Shown here: one piece after another, positions 57,036-64,000 of the stretch
How the letters are laid out: the number at the start of each line of letters is the position of its first letter
Position numbering within the stretch: position 1 is the stretch's first letter
Source: an uncultured Oscillospiraceae bacterium
GTDB taxonomy: Bacteria > Bacillota > Clostridia > Oscillospirales > Ruminococcaceae
Reading direction: 5' to 3'
DNA length: 64,000 nt
NCBI GenBank assembly: GCA_900540595.1
Contig: UQGL01000006.1
Location: forward strand, 49,584 to 113,583
The notes under the pieces: model-generated
Told to the model about the DNA's origin: nothing
Database searches by the model: none
Seen by the model: the letters and a program-made list of their open reading frames with translations, nothing else
Made by a program: the position numbers and the translations under genes

Positions 57036-58298
57036 TTACTTTTTGAAGAAAGGGCTGAAATCGAAGGTTGCGAAGTAATCCGCCGGTGTTTCGGCACGGC
57101 GGATAAGCTGGTGGGAGCCGTCCTCCTTCAGCAGAACCTCGGCACTGCGCAGCTTGCCGTTGTAGTTGTAGCCCATCGAGAAGCCGTGCGCGCCGGTATC
57201 GTGGATATAAACGACATCCCCGATTTCGATCTCGGGCAGCATGCGGTCGATGGCAAACTTATCATTGTTCTCGCACAGGCCGCCGGTCACATCGTACTTA
57301 TGGTCGCAGGGGGCGTCCTCCTTGCCCAGCACAGTAATGTGGTGGTAGGCACCGTACATGGCCGGGCGCATCAGGTTGGCAGCGCAGGCATCCACGCCGA
57401 TGTACTCCTTATAGATATGCTTCTGATGCAGCACGGTCGTGACAAGCGCACCGTAGGGTGCCAGCATAAAGCGGCCCATCTCGGTGAAAATCGCCACATC
57501 GCCCATACCGGCGGGGACCAGAATTTCCTCAAACTTTTTGCGGACACCCTCGCCGATGGCTGCAATGTCGTTGCTGCGCTGGTCGGGGCGGTAGGCGATG
57601 CCCACACCGCCCGACAGATTGATGAACTTGATCCTGGCACCGGTGCGCTTATGCAGGCGGACAGCCAGCTCAAACAGGACACCGGCCAGCTTGGGGTAAT
57701 AGTCATCGGTGACGGTGTTGCTGGCCAGGAAGGAGTGGATGCCGAACGCCTCGGCACCGGCAGCCATCAGCTTGGTGTATGCCTCGGCCATCTGGTCCTC
57801 GCTCATGCCGTACTTGGCATCACCGGGGTTGTCCATGATACCGTTGCCCAGTTCAAACACACCGCCCGGATTGTAGCGGCAGCTTACGGTCTTGGGCACA
57901 CCGGCCACCTTCTCGAGAAATTCGACATGGGTCAGATCATCCAGATTGATGTACGCGCCGAGGTCATAGGCTTTTTTCATATCCTGTGCCGGGGTGTCGT
58001 TGGAGGAAAACATAATGTCACTGCCCCGGAAGCTGCAGGCCTCGCTCATCAGCAACTCCGTATAGCTGGAGCAGTCAACGCCGCAGCCCTCCTCCTGCAG
58101 GATCTTGAGCAGATAGGGGTTCGGCGTGGCCTTTACGGCGAAATATTCTTTAAAGCCCTTGTTCCAGCTGAACGCAGCGTTGACCCTGCGGGCATTTTCC
58201 CGGATACCCTTTTCGTCATAGAGGTGGAACGGGGTGGGAATATCGGCGGCGATCTCTTTCGCCTGTGCAAGCGTGATAAACGGCACTTTCTTCGTCAT
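57036..58298 (-). CDS. lysA: Diaminopimelate decarboxylase
   Basis: A 420-residue fold-III PLP enzyme making L-lysine from meso-diaminopimelate. The PLP lysine is in EYFAVKATPNPYLL near residue 53. Further motifs are HSFLASN, LSGGVGIAYR, EMGRFMLAPYG, GGLCENNDKFA with the active-site Cys, and DTGAHGFSMGYNYNG. A related carboxynorspermidine or other amino-acid decarboxylase is less likely. Its own promoter lies 44 nt upstream. No other dap gene is adjacent. Confidence 0.88.
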   Translation of the reverse strand: MTKKVPFITLAQAKEIAADIPTPFHLYDEKGIRENARRVNAAFSWNKGFKEYFAVKATPNPYLLKILQEEGCGVDCSSYTELLMSEACSFRGSDIMFSSNDTPAQDMKKAYDLGAYINLDDLTHVEFLEKVAGVPKTVSCRYNPGGVFELGNGIMDNPGDAKYGMSEDQMAEAYTKLMAAGAEAFGIHSFLASNTVTDDYYPKLAGVLFELAVRLHKRTGARIKFINLSGGVGIAYRPDQRSNDIAAIGEGVRKKFEEILVPAGMGDVAIFTEMGRFMLAPYGALVTTVLHQKHIYKEYIGVDACAANLMRPAMYGAYHHITVLGKEDAPCDHKYDVTGGLCENNDKFAIDRMLPEIEIGDVVYIHDTGAHGFSMGYNYNGKLRSAEVLLKEDGSHQLIRRAETPADYFATFDFSPFFKK

Positions 58299-58341
58299 GG
58301 TACACTTTCCTTTCCCTCAATATACTTTCAAAGATGCTTCT

Positions 58342-58370
58342 ATTATATACGCTTTGCCGACCGACAGCAA
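58342..58370 (-). promoter_or_regulatory. Promoter of lysA
   Basis: Minus strand TTGCTG (58370-58365), 17-bp spacer, TATAAT (58347-58342). No lysine riboswitch is visible in the short leader. Confidence 0.75.
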
Positions 58371-58409
58371 TAGGCAATGCAAAAACAGACACACTGTAAA
58401 ATACAAAAA

Positions 58410-58434
58410 GGGCCGTCCCTTAGCGGGACAGCCC
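58410..58434 (-). terminator. Terminator of the MATE transporter gene
   Basis: A 10-bp stem with one mismatch (58410-58419/58425-58434), then TTTTTG on the minus strand, 6 nt after the stop. Confidence 0.8.
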
Positions 58435-58440
58435 CAAATA

Positions 58441-59826
58441 TTATAAAATCGGTTCCGCGTGGTCACCCTGTATATGCAGCTTGGCAGCCAGCAGACGGTT
58501 GTCCAGCTGGCGGCATGTCCATATATACGCGGGATAGAGGAATACGCAGGCAGCAATCCACGCGGCCGGGTTGGACAACTCGGCACCGAAGTAGCCCAGC
58601 ACCGGCACCAGCGCAATAGCCACCACCGTGCGGGCCACCATCTCAGCCACACCGGCCATCATGGCAAGCGTTGAGAAGCCGAGACCCTGAATGGTGTAAC
58701 GCCAGATGATCAATGCCCCCAGCGGCACGAAGAACACGCTGTTCCAGAACAGATATTCGCGCCCCATGGCCACAATGTCAACTTCCTTGGCAGTGTCCAG
58801 AAACAACCCCATGATCTGCACATCGGTAAAATGCAGGACGAAAGCCGATGCCACACCGTAAATCAAAATAATGAGCATTGCGCTGTTGACGCCCTGCCGC
58901 ACGCGATCCATCCGGGATGCACCGAGGTTTTGCCCGGCGTAGGTTGCCATGGCCGTGCCGACGCTCTCCATCGGAACGGTCAGCAGACTCTGGGTCTTGC
59001 CTGCTGCGGTGACGGCGGCAACGGCGGTGCTGCCCAGCACATTGACCGCCCACTGCATGATGACGCTGCCAATGGCCGTGATGCTGCACTGCAGACCCAT
59101 GGGTATACCGATGCCCAGCAGACGGGCGCAGGCCTTTTTGCTGTAGGCAAAGTCAGATTTCTGCATCTTCAGCACATCAAATTTACGGCTCAGATAGAGA
59201 AAGCTCAGCACACCGGAAATGACCTGCGAGATGTCAGTGGCCAGCGCCGCCCCCAGAACACCCATCTGAAACGGGATGATGAACAAAAGGTCGAGCCCGA
59301 TGTTGAGCGCACTGGTCAGAATCAGAAAGTACAGCGGCGTTTTGCTGTCGCCCAGTGCACGCATGATGGCCGCCACCATGTTGTACAAAAAGATGAACGG
59401 GATTCCCGCAAAGATCCAGCCGATATAGATGACAGCACCGTCAAGGATGTCCGCGGGCGTCTGCATCAGCTTCATCATGGGGCGCGTCAGCGCCACGGTC
59501 GTCACGGTCAGCACCACGCTGCCCGCAATGCAAAGCCATGCGGCGTTGGCCACATGGCGGCGCAGATCACTGTAATCCCGCGCGCCGAACAGCTGCGCGA
59601 TCGGGATCGCAAAGCCGTTGCAGACGCCGATGACAAAGCCGAGGATCAGATAGTTGACCGACCCGGTCGCGCCGACCGAGGCCAGCGCACCGACACCGCA
59701 GAAGCGGCCGACGATGATGGTGTCCGCCAGCGCATAGAACTGCTGGAACAGGTTGCCCAGCACCAGCGGCAGCGTAAACATCAGAATAACTTTGAGCGGA
59801 CTGCCGCTCGTGAGGTCTTTCGTCAT
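58441..59826 (-). CDS. MATE-family multidrug/cation antiporter
   Basis: 461 residues with about twelve membrane helices in two MatE repeats. Repeat 1 begins GSPLKVILMFTLPLVLGNLFQQFYALADTIIVGRFCG, followed by FGARDYSDLRRHV. Repeat 2 includes GIPMGLQCSITAIGSVIMQWAVN and YAGQNLGASRMDRVRQG. It probably exports a cationic or amphipathic compound with H+ or Na+. It is a single-gene unit. Confidence 0.92.
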   Translation of the reverse strand: MTKDLTSGSPLKVILMFTLPLVLGNLFQQFYALADTIIVGRFCGVGALASVGATGSVNYLILGFVIGVCNGFAIPIAQLFGARDYSDLRRHVANAAWLCIAGSVVLTVTTVALTRPMMKLMQTPADILDGAVIYIGWIFAGIPFIFLYNMVAAIMRALGDSKTPLYFLILTSALNIGLDLLFIIPFQMGVLGAALATDISQVISGVLSFLYLSRKFDVLKMQKSDFAYSKKACARLLGIGIPMGLQCSITAIGSVIMQWAVNVLGSTAVAAVTAAGKTQSLLTVPMESVGTAMATYAGQNLGASRMDRVRQGVNSAMLIILIYGVASAFVLHFTDVQIMGLFLDTAKEVDIVAMGREYLFWNSVFFVPLGALIIWRYTIQGLGFSTLAMMAGVAEMVARTVVAIALVPVLGYFGAELSNPAAWIAACVFLYPAYIWTCRQLDNRLLAAKLHIQGDHAEPIL

Positions 59827-59874
59827 AATTTTTCCTTACCCTATTATACACATGCAAAATTTCGTGCGGATTGT

Positions 59875-59902
59875 ATTATAGCACGCACGCCTGTAAATGC
59901 AA
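59875..59902 (-). promoter_or_regulatory. Promoter of the MATE transporter gene
   Basis: Minus strand TTGCAT (59902-59897), 16-bp spacer, TATAAT (59880-59875), about 50 nt before the start. Confidence 0.72.
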
Positions 59903-59949
59903 GAGGATAAATCATGCAAATTTTGCGATTTTTGGTGCAAATAAGCCTA

Positions 59950-60097
59950 AAGCCTTCCCCTTCGGGGGAAGGTGGCCCCGCAGGGCCGGATGAGGGGCAA
60001 GTCTGCGCAATCGCTCATAAGCGGGTGGAATAAGCAAGTACCGCCCTCATCAGTCAGCGGGCGGGGCCGCTGACAGCTTCCCCCTCGGGGGAAGCCT
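59950..60097. repeat. MITE-like repeat overlapping the helicase 3' end
   Basis: About 148 bp. Both ends are similar hairpin-forming sequences in inverted orientation (CCTTCCCC/GGGGGAAGG on the left, GCTTCCCCC/GGGGGAAGC on the right). Internal GGATGAGGG and CCCTCATC segments are also inverted. No transposase is present. The right end enters the helicase gene and supplies its last codons and stop. The stretch 59903-59949 holds nothing else. Confidence 0.7.
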
Positions 60098-62471
60098 CTC
60101 TGCCCCAGAACCGTTCCAGCTCCCCGGCCAGCGTCTCGGCGCTTTCCACGACCCGCAGATGCTCCCAGTGCGGCGGCATCAGCCGGCGGGTATCGGGTGC
60201 GGCAAAGCGGTCGTCAATGAGCAGGACAACGCCCCGGTCCTGCGGTGTGCGGATGACCCGCCCGGCAGCCTGCAGGACCTTGTTCATGCCGGGATAGCGG
60301 TAGGCGTAGTCAAAGCCGGTGCCGCGGGTCTTTTCAAAATAGTCCCGCAGCTGCTCCTGCCGGGGGCCGATCTGCGGCAGACCGGGGCTGATGATAGCCG
60401 CGCCGATCAGGCTCTCCCCCGTCAGGTCCACGCCCTCGCCGAATACGCCGCCCAGCACGGCAAAGCCCAGCAGCGCCTCCTCGTCCTGCTTTCGGAAGCG
60501 TTCCAGAAATGCGGCACGCTGTACTTCGTCCATGGCGCTCTCCTGACTGAGGATCGGCATATCGGGATAGCGGGCTGTGAAATCCTCCCGCACCTGCTGC
60601 AGATAGCTGTAGCTGGGGAAAAACGCCAGATAATGCCCGCGCCGCGCACCCGCCATGACCGCCAGCAGGTCGGACACCTTCGCAATGCTGTCCTCCCGGT
60701 CCTTGTAGCGGGTGCTGACATGACGCGCACACCACAGACCCAGATTGCCGGGGTCAAACGGGCTGCGCAGTGCCACAGCCCGGGCGTCCGGAAGGCCGCA
60801 GAGATCTTTATAGTAGCCAGCCGGGGCCAGCGTGGCGCTGAAGAGCACCGCGGCGCGCCCCTTGGCAAAATCCGCCGCCAGAAAATCACTTGGGTCAAGA
60901 CAAAGCATGGCGGCGCGGACCTCACTGCCGTGCGCGGACACCTGCAGCACAAAGTGGTCGTCAAAGGTGTCTGCCACACGCAGCCATGCCCGGATGTCAA
61001 AGTAGAGCTGCAGCAGAGCCTCATGTGTTTCATCTGGGTCACGATGCTCATCGAGCCAGATTTCCAGCGGCTCACAGAGCTTCGTCAGGGCGCGGTCCAG
61101 TGCTTCTGCCCGGTTTTCCTCAAAAAAGGTTCTGCCAAAGCGGCTGTCGCCGGGTGTTTCCTCACAGCGGTGCCGCCACTCGATAAAGAGATTGTTGACC
61201 TTCGTCAGGGCGTTTTTCAGACTGCTTTTCCCCTTGCCGAGCCGCTTTTTGGCATCGTAGAAGGCACTTTTTGTCAGCACCGCGCTGTGCATATCGCGGG
61301 CGCGGCCGGGCAGGTTGTGTGCTTCATCCAGCAGGAAGATATAATCGCCTGCTGTATCAAAAAAGCGAACGAGATGCACGACCGGGTCAAACAAGTAGTT
61401 GTAATCGCCCACAACCACATCACACCAGAGGCTCAGATCCAACCCCAGCTCAAACGGGCATACCTTGTGGCGGCGGGCCAGCGCCTGCAGGGCCTCGGCG
61501 GTCAGGGCATGGGTGTCCAGTCCATCCCATAGTGCCTGCTTTACTCGGTCATAGTAGCCGTTGGCACAGGGGCACGCCTCCGGCGTACACTCACGATGCT
61601 CCTGCAGGCAGATCTTGTCCTTGGCGGTCAGGGTGACGCTGCGCAGCTTGAGTGCCGGGTCGGCTGTGCGCAGCAGCGCGAGGGCGTTTTCTGCCGCCGC
61701 CCGGGTCGTGCCGCGCGCCGTCAGGTAGAACACCGGCCCGCCCTCTCCCACAGCCTTCAGCGCCGGAAAAAGCACACTCATCGTCTTTCCGATGCCGGTG
61801 GGAGCCTGACAGAGCAGGTGCCCGCCCTCGGTGCAGGTCTTGTACACCGCACCGATCATGGCCCGCTGCCCGGGCCGGTAGCTGTCAAAAGGAAAGCGGA
61901 GCGCAGCCAGCGAGGCCCGGCTCTGCTGCTGCCATTCGGCGGCGCGCTTGGCCCAGGGGGCATACCGGGTCAGCAGGTCGGTGACGATGGCGTCCAGTGC
62001 GTCCGCTGTATAATCATGGCTAAAGCGAAATTCCAGCTCCTCATCCACCTGATAGTAAGTCAGCCGCACCCGCATAGCGGATAGCCCCTGCTGCGCGGCA
62101 TAGATGGCTGCATAGATCTGTGCCTGCGCCCAATGCTCCGGGCTTTGCTCGCCGGTGATAAGCTCCGGCGGCAGCATTGTGGTCTTGATCTCGTCGATCG
62201 TTGTCATGCCGTCCGTGTCGGTAAAGATGCCGTCGGCACGCCCCTCAAGCGTGTAGCAAACACCGGCACAGCTGCGTTGCTGCCTGAGGGCCACCTCCGC
62301 TTGATAGTCGGGGAACTCCTTGACAGCGGCCCGCTGCAGCTTGCGGTGCAGGCGCGCACCCTCAAGGGCACGGTCAAAGCCGGTAAAGCGGCTGTCGATG
62401 CTGCCGGTGCGCAATAAAAATTCCACCAGACGCCGTATGGGCAGCGTCAGTGCCAGTGTCTCAGGCTCCAT
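60054..62471 (-). CDS. Rad3/XPD-type DNA helicase with N-terminal PD-(D/E)XK nuclease domain
   Basis: 805 residues. The N-terminal 180 residues look like a PD-(D/E)XK nuclease: GRADG with Asp80, then Glu94-x-Lys96 in TIDEIKTT, and a QxxxY-like AQAQIYAAIYA at 116-125. The helicase part has Walker A APTGIGKT (223-230), an Fe-S-type Cys set (Cys288, Cys295, Cys300/302, Cys338), DEAH at 382-385, and a C-terminal motif VI region AAGRVIRTPQDRG. It probably unwinds DNA 5'-3' and may also cut. About 13 C-terminal residues come from an intergenic repeat. GGAGG lies 8 nt before the ATG. It follows the UDG gene by 36 nt. Confidence 0.88.
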   Translation of the reverse strand: MEPETLALTLPIRRLVEFLLRTGSIDSRFTGFDRALEGARLHRKLQRAAVKEFPDYQAEVALRQQRSCAGVCYTLEGRADGIFTDTDGMTTIDEIKTTMLPPELITGEQSPEHWAQAQIYAAIYAAQQGLSAMRVRLTYYQVDEELEFRFSHDYTADALDAIVTDLLTRYAPWAKRAAEWQQQSRASLAALRFPFDSYRPGQRAMIGAVYKTCTEGGHLLCQAPTGIGKTMSVLFPALKAVGEGGPVFYLTARGTTRAAAENALALLRTADPALKLRSVTLTAKDKICLQEHRECTPEACPCANGYYDRVKQALWDGLDTHALTAEALQALARRHKVCPFELGLDLSLWCDVVVGDYNYLFDPVVHLVRFFDTAGDYIFLLDEAHNLPGRARDMHSAVLTKSAFYDAKKRLGKGKSSLKNALTKVNNLFIEWRHRCEETPGDSRFGRTFFEENRAEALDRALTKLCEPLEIWLDEHRDPDETHEALLQLYFDIRAWLRVADTFDDHFVLQVSAHGSEVRAAMLCLDPSDFLAADFAKGRAAVLFSATLAPAGYYKDLCGLPDARAVALRSPFDPGNLGLWCARHVSTRYKDREDSIAKVSDLLAVMAGARRGHYLAFFPSYSYLQQVREDFTARYPDMPILSQESAMDEVQRAAFLERFRKQDEEALLGFAVLGGVFGEGVDLTGESLIGAAIISPGLPQIGPRQEQLRDYFEKTRGTGFDYAYRYPGMNKVLQAAGRVIRTPQDRGVVLLIDDRFAAPDTRRLMPPHWEHLRVVESAETLAGELERFWGREASPEGEAVSGPAR

Positions 62472-62507
62472 GCTGCTTTCCTCCTTGCATCGGGTGGTAT
62501 ACTGGTT

Positions 62508-63074
62508 TTAATAGGTGTGCTCACAGACCTGTGTGATCTTTTCCCGCAGGCTGACAAAATCGCCGAACACCGCAGGCTTGTTGACCGGATAGCGCAGCAG
62601 CGCCGCAGGGTGATAGGTCGCCATAAAGAGTGTCCCCTGCTTTTCGTAAAATCTGCCGTGATCGCGGGAAATCGAAAAGGCCGGGTCCATCATCTGCTGT
62701 GCAGCCACGCGGCCCAGACACACAACGATCTTGGGGCGTATCAGCTGGAACTGCTGGCGCAGCCACGGCATACAGGCGGCAGATTCCTCCGGCAGCGGGT
62801 CACGGTTCTGCGGCGGACGGCATTTTATGATGTTGGCGATATAGACATTTTTCTCCCGGCTCAGGTCAACTGCTTCCAGATAATGGTCGAGCAGCTGGCC
62901 GCTGCGCCCTACAAAGGGCTGACCCTGCTCGTCCTCACTGGCGCCGGGGCCTTCACCCACAAACATGACCTCTGCTGTGGGAACCCCCTGCCCGAACACG
63001 ACATGTGTGCGGGTGTCGCACAGTGCGCAGCGGCGGCAGTTCAGACATTCATTCTGCAATGCTTGCAAATCCAT
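62508..63074 (-). CDS. Fe-S uracil-DNA glycosylase (family 4 type)
   Basis: 188 residues. The 4Fe-4S ligands are likely Cys10/Cys13 with Cys85 and Cys101; extra Cys16 and Cys19 lie nearby. Motif [12 protein letters not shown] (40-51), [24 protein letters not shown] and HPAALLR are diagnostic. It removes uracil from DNA. The ATG has GAGG upstream. It is upstream of and probably co-transcribed with the nuclease-helicase gene. Confidence 0.94.
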   Translation of the reverse strand: MDLQALQNECLNCRRCALCDTRTHVVFGQGVPTAEVMFVGEGPGASEDEQGQPFVGRSGQLLDHYLEAVDLSREKNVYIANIIKCRPPQNRDPLPEESAACMPWLRQQFQLIRPKIVVCLGRVAAQQMMDPAFSISRDHGRFYEKQGTLFMATYHPAALLRYPVNKPAVFGDFVSLREKITQVCEHTY

Positions 63075-63096
63075 CTATAACACCTCACGGTTAAAC

Positions 63097-63117
63097 GGCG
63101 CAGTGTGCGCCTATACT
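63097..63117. promoter_or_regulatory. Inverted repeat next to a -10 box between divergent UDG and plsY2
   Basis: A perfect repeat GGCGCA-GTG-TGCGCC (63097-63111) abuts TATACT (63112-63117) on the plus strand. A weak -35-like GTTAAA lies 16 bp upstream of the -10. Candidate operator and promoter of the PlsY paralogue. Confidence 0.45.
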
Positions 63118-63144
63118 GTATAAAAACGAAGAGGGGGCTTGGCA

Positions 63145-63762
63145 GTGAGCTGGGGATATGGGGTATTTTTGCGGTTGCTCTGCCTTGCGGCGGGGTATCT
63201 GTTCGGCTGTTTCCTCACGGCCGAGGTGGTGGCCCGCTGCACAGCCGGGGAAAGCGCACGCCAGATCGGCAGCGGAAATCCGGGCATGGCCAACATCATG
63301 ACCCATTTGGGTAAGCGCGCCGGTCTGCTGGTGCTGGCCGGCGATGTGCTGAAAACCGCCGCTGCCTGCTGGTTCTGCTGGCAGCTTGCACCGGAGCTGC
63401 GCCTCACGGCCCTGCTGTACGGCGGGTTCGGTGCGGTGCTGGGGCACAACTGGCCCTTCTGGAACCACGGGCACGGCGGCAAGGGCGTGGCCGTTACCTG
63501 TGCATGGCTGATACTGTACCTGCCCGTCACCGGGGTGCTGTGCTGCCTTGCGGGCGGCATTGCGGTGCTGCTGACCGGTTACCTGCCGCTGGGTGCCGTA
63601 TTGATCGCGGCGCTGGCCGTGCCGGTAGGCTGGCTGCAGTACGGCGGTGAGGCCGGTGCGCTCCTGCTGCTCAGCGCCGGTATCATGCTGGCCCGGCATT
63701 GGCCGGGCCTTGTGCGGATGTACCGAGGCGAGGAGCCGCAGTTTTTCCGCCCGAAGCACTGA
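63145..63762 (+). CDS. Divergent PlsY-family acyltransferase paralogue
   Basis: 205 residues. PlsY-like motifs are AGYLFGCFLTAEVVAR, IGSGNPGMANIMTHLGK and HNWPFWNHGHGGKGVAV. The usual TN-x-x-R after GSGNxG is AN-x-M-T here, and the phosphate loop is HGGKG where PlsY has KGGKG. The GTG at 63145 with GAGGGGG 7 nt upstream is preferred over a TTG two codons earlier. It may be a second acyltransferase with different substrate, or a specialised paralogue of the one at 20213-20890. Confidence 0.82.
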   Translation: MSWGYGVFLRLLCLAAGYLFGCFLTAEVVARCTAGESARQIGSGNPGMANIMTHLGKRAGLLVLAGDVLKTAAACWFCWQLAPELRLTALLYGGFGAVLGHNWPFWNHGHGGKGVAVTCAWLILYLPVTGVLCCLAGGIAVLLTGYLPLGAVLIAALAVPVGWLQYGGEAGALLLLSAGIMLARHWPGLVRMYRGEEPQFFRPKH

Positions 63763-63882
63763 TACTATGATACCACCCCCTGTGTCGAATTGCAACGCCG
63801 GAGAAAAAACAGCGAAGAAAAGTATCTTTTGCAAATGCCGCGAAGAAAGCGGAAACAAATGCAAAAACTTTCAAAAAAAGTG

Positions 63883-63911
63883 TTGACATTTGTTCCGCAA
63901 GCCGCTATAAT
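63883..63911 (+). promoter_or_regulatory. Promoter of tRNA-Asp (full consensus)
   Basis: TTGACA (63883-63888), 17-bp spacer, TATAAT (63906-63911), with an A-rich UP-like tract just upstream (about 63863-63879). The stretch 63763-63862 holds nothing else I can support. Confidence 0.92.
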
Positions 63912-63954
63912 AGACAACGTTGCAGCTGCCACGGCAGCGCACAAAGCTGGGTAT

Positions 63955-64000
63955 GGCCCGGTAGTTCAGTTGGTTAGAACGCTAGCCTGTCACGCTAGAG
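63955..64000 (+). tRNA. tRNA-Asp (anticodon GTC), 3' truncated by the window
   Basis: The acceptor strand GGCCCGG, D arm GTTC/GAAC with loop AGTTGGTTA, and anticodon stem CTAGC/GCTAG with loop CTGTCAC (anticodon GTC) are complete. The variable loop, T arm and 3' end lie outside. It is driven by a consensus promoter and may head a tRNA cluster. Confidence 0.93.

Noticed and set aside
58299..58341. A lysine riboswitch upstream of lysA
   Set aside because: The leader is under 45 nt, too short for an L box, and no terminator/antiterminator pair is seen.

Overview
The window reads as a chromosomal core segment of a fermentative, Gram-positive, low-oxygen Firmicute with fairly high G+C. I infer an Oscillospiraceae/Ruminococcaceae relative of Faecalibacterium, Gemmiger or Subdoligranulum. 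The reasons are typical clostridial clusters (yceD-rpmF; radical-SAM/DUF512-der-plsY; gdpP-rplI-dnaB-tilS-hpt-ftsH), RNase J, an [FeFe] hydrogenase, Pta, no outer-membrane or respiratory genes, and short GC-rich intergenic repeats of the sort I associate with that group. The genus is an inference, not a measurement. No prophage, insertion sequence, rRNA or CRISPR array was seen, and no gap between genes exceeds about 300 bases.

Layout. 1-3.7 kb: end of an AraC-type regulator, then a leftward unit of cysteine desulfurase, TtcA-like tRNA thiolase and a WG-repeat lipoprotein. 3.7-8.1 kb: leftward deoB, YdcF-like protein, esterase and polytopic membrane protein. 8.2-10.5 kb: rightward pyk-luxS. 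10.5-12.4 kb: a repeat, pta, and a two-gene unit (DUF1294 plus a small protein) with a predicted leaderless promoter. 12.4-19.7 kb: complete leftward F-type ATP synthase operon (atpZ-atpI-atpB-E-F-H-A-G-D-C); its c subunit has a two-carboxylate, probably Na+-binding site. 20-27.6 kb: plsY, der, DUF512 protein, rpmF, yceD, a P-loop protein, pgi, D,D-carboxypeptidase. 27.7-30.8 kb: rightward mtaB and [FeFe] hydrogenase. 30.9-42.4 kb: leftward rlmH, walJ, murA, M23 peptidase, RluA enzyme, uvrA-uvrB, radC. 42.6-43.6 kb: second RluA enzyme. 43.6-54.8 kb: long leftward run from rnj through gdpP, rplI, dnaB, tilS, hpt, ftsH to a zinc-ribbon tail-anchored protein. 55.1-56 kb: rnhA and a miniature MnmA-like protein. 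56-59.8 kb: GyrI-like protein, small membrane protein, lysA, MATE transporter. 59.9-63.8 kb: MITE-like repeat running into the end of a nuclease-helicase gene, Fe-S uracil-DNA glycosylase, divergent PlsY paralogue. The window ends inside tRNA-Asp(GTC).

The genes cover glycolysis and fermentation (pgi, pyk, pta, hydrogenase), ion-coupled ATP synthesis, envelope building (murA, D,D-carboxypeptidase, M23 peptidase, PlsY), tRNA/rRNA modification (ttcA, mtaB, tilS, rlmH, two RluA enzymes), DNA repair and replication (uvrAB, radC, UDG, dnaB, helicase), RNA decay (rnj, rnhA) and cyclic-di-AMP turnover (gdpP). Near-consensus sigma-A promoters (TTGACA-like, 16-18 bp, TATAAT/TATACT) and U-tailed hairpins mark most transcription units. 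Several genes appear to start with TTG (murA, uvrA, ftsH, the M23 peptidase, one membrane protein). The most unusual items are the two-carboxylate c subunit, the truncated MnmA-like protein, the repeat-encoded C terminus of the helicase, and several perfect inverted repeats lying on promoters.
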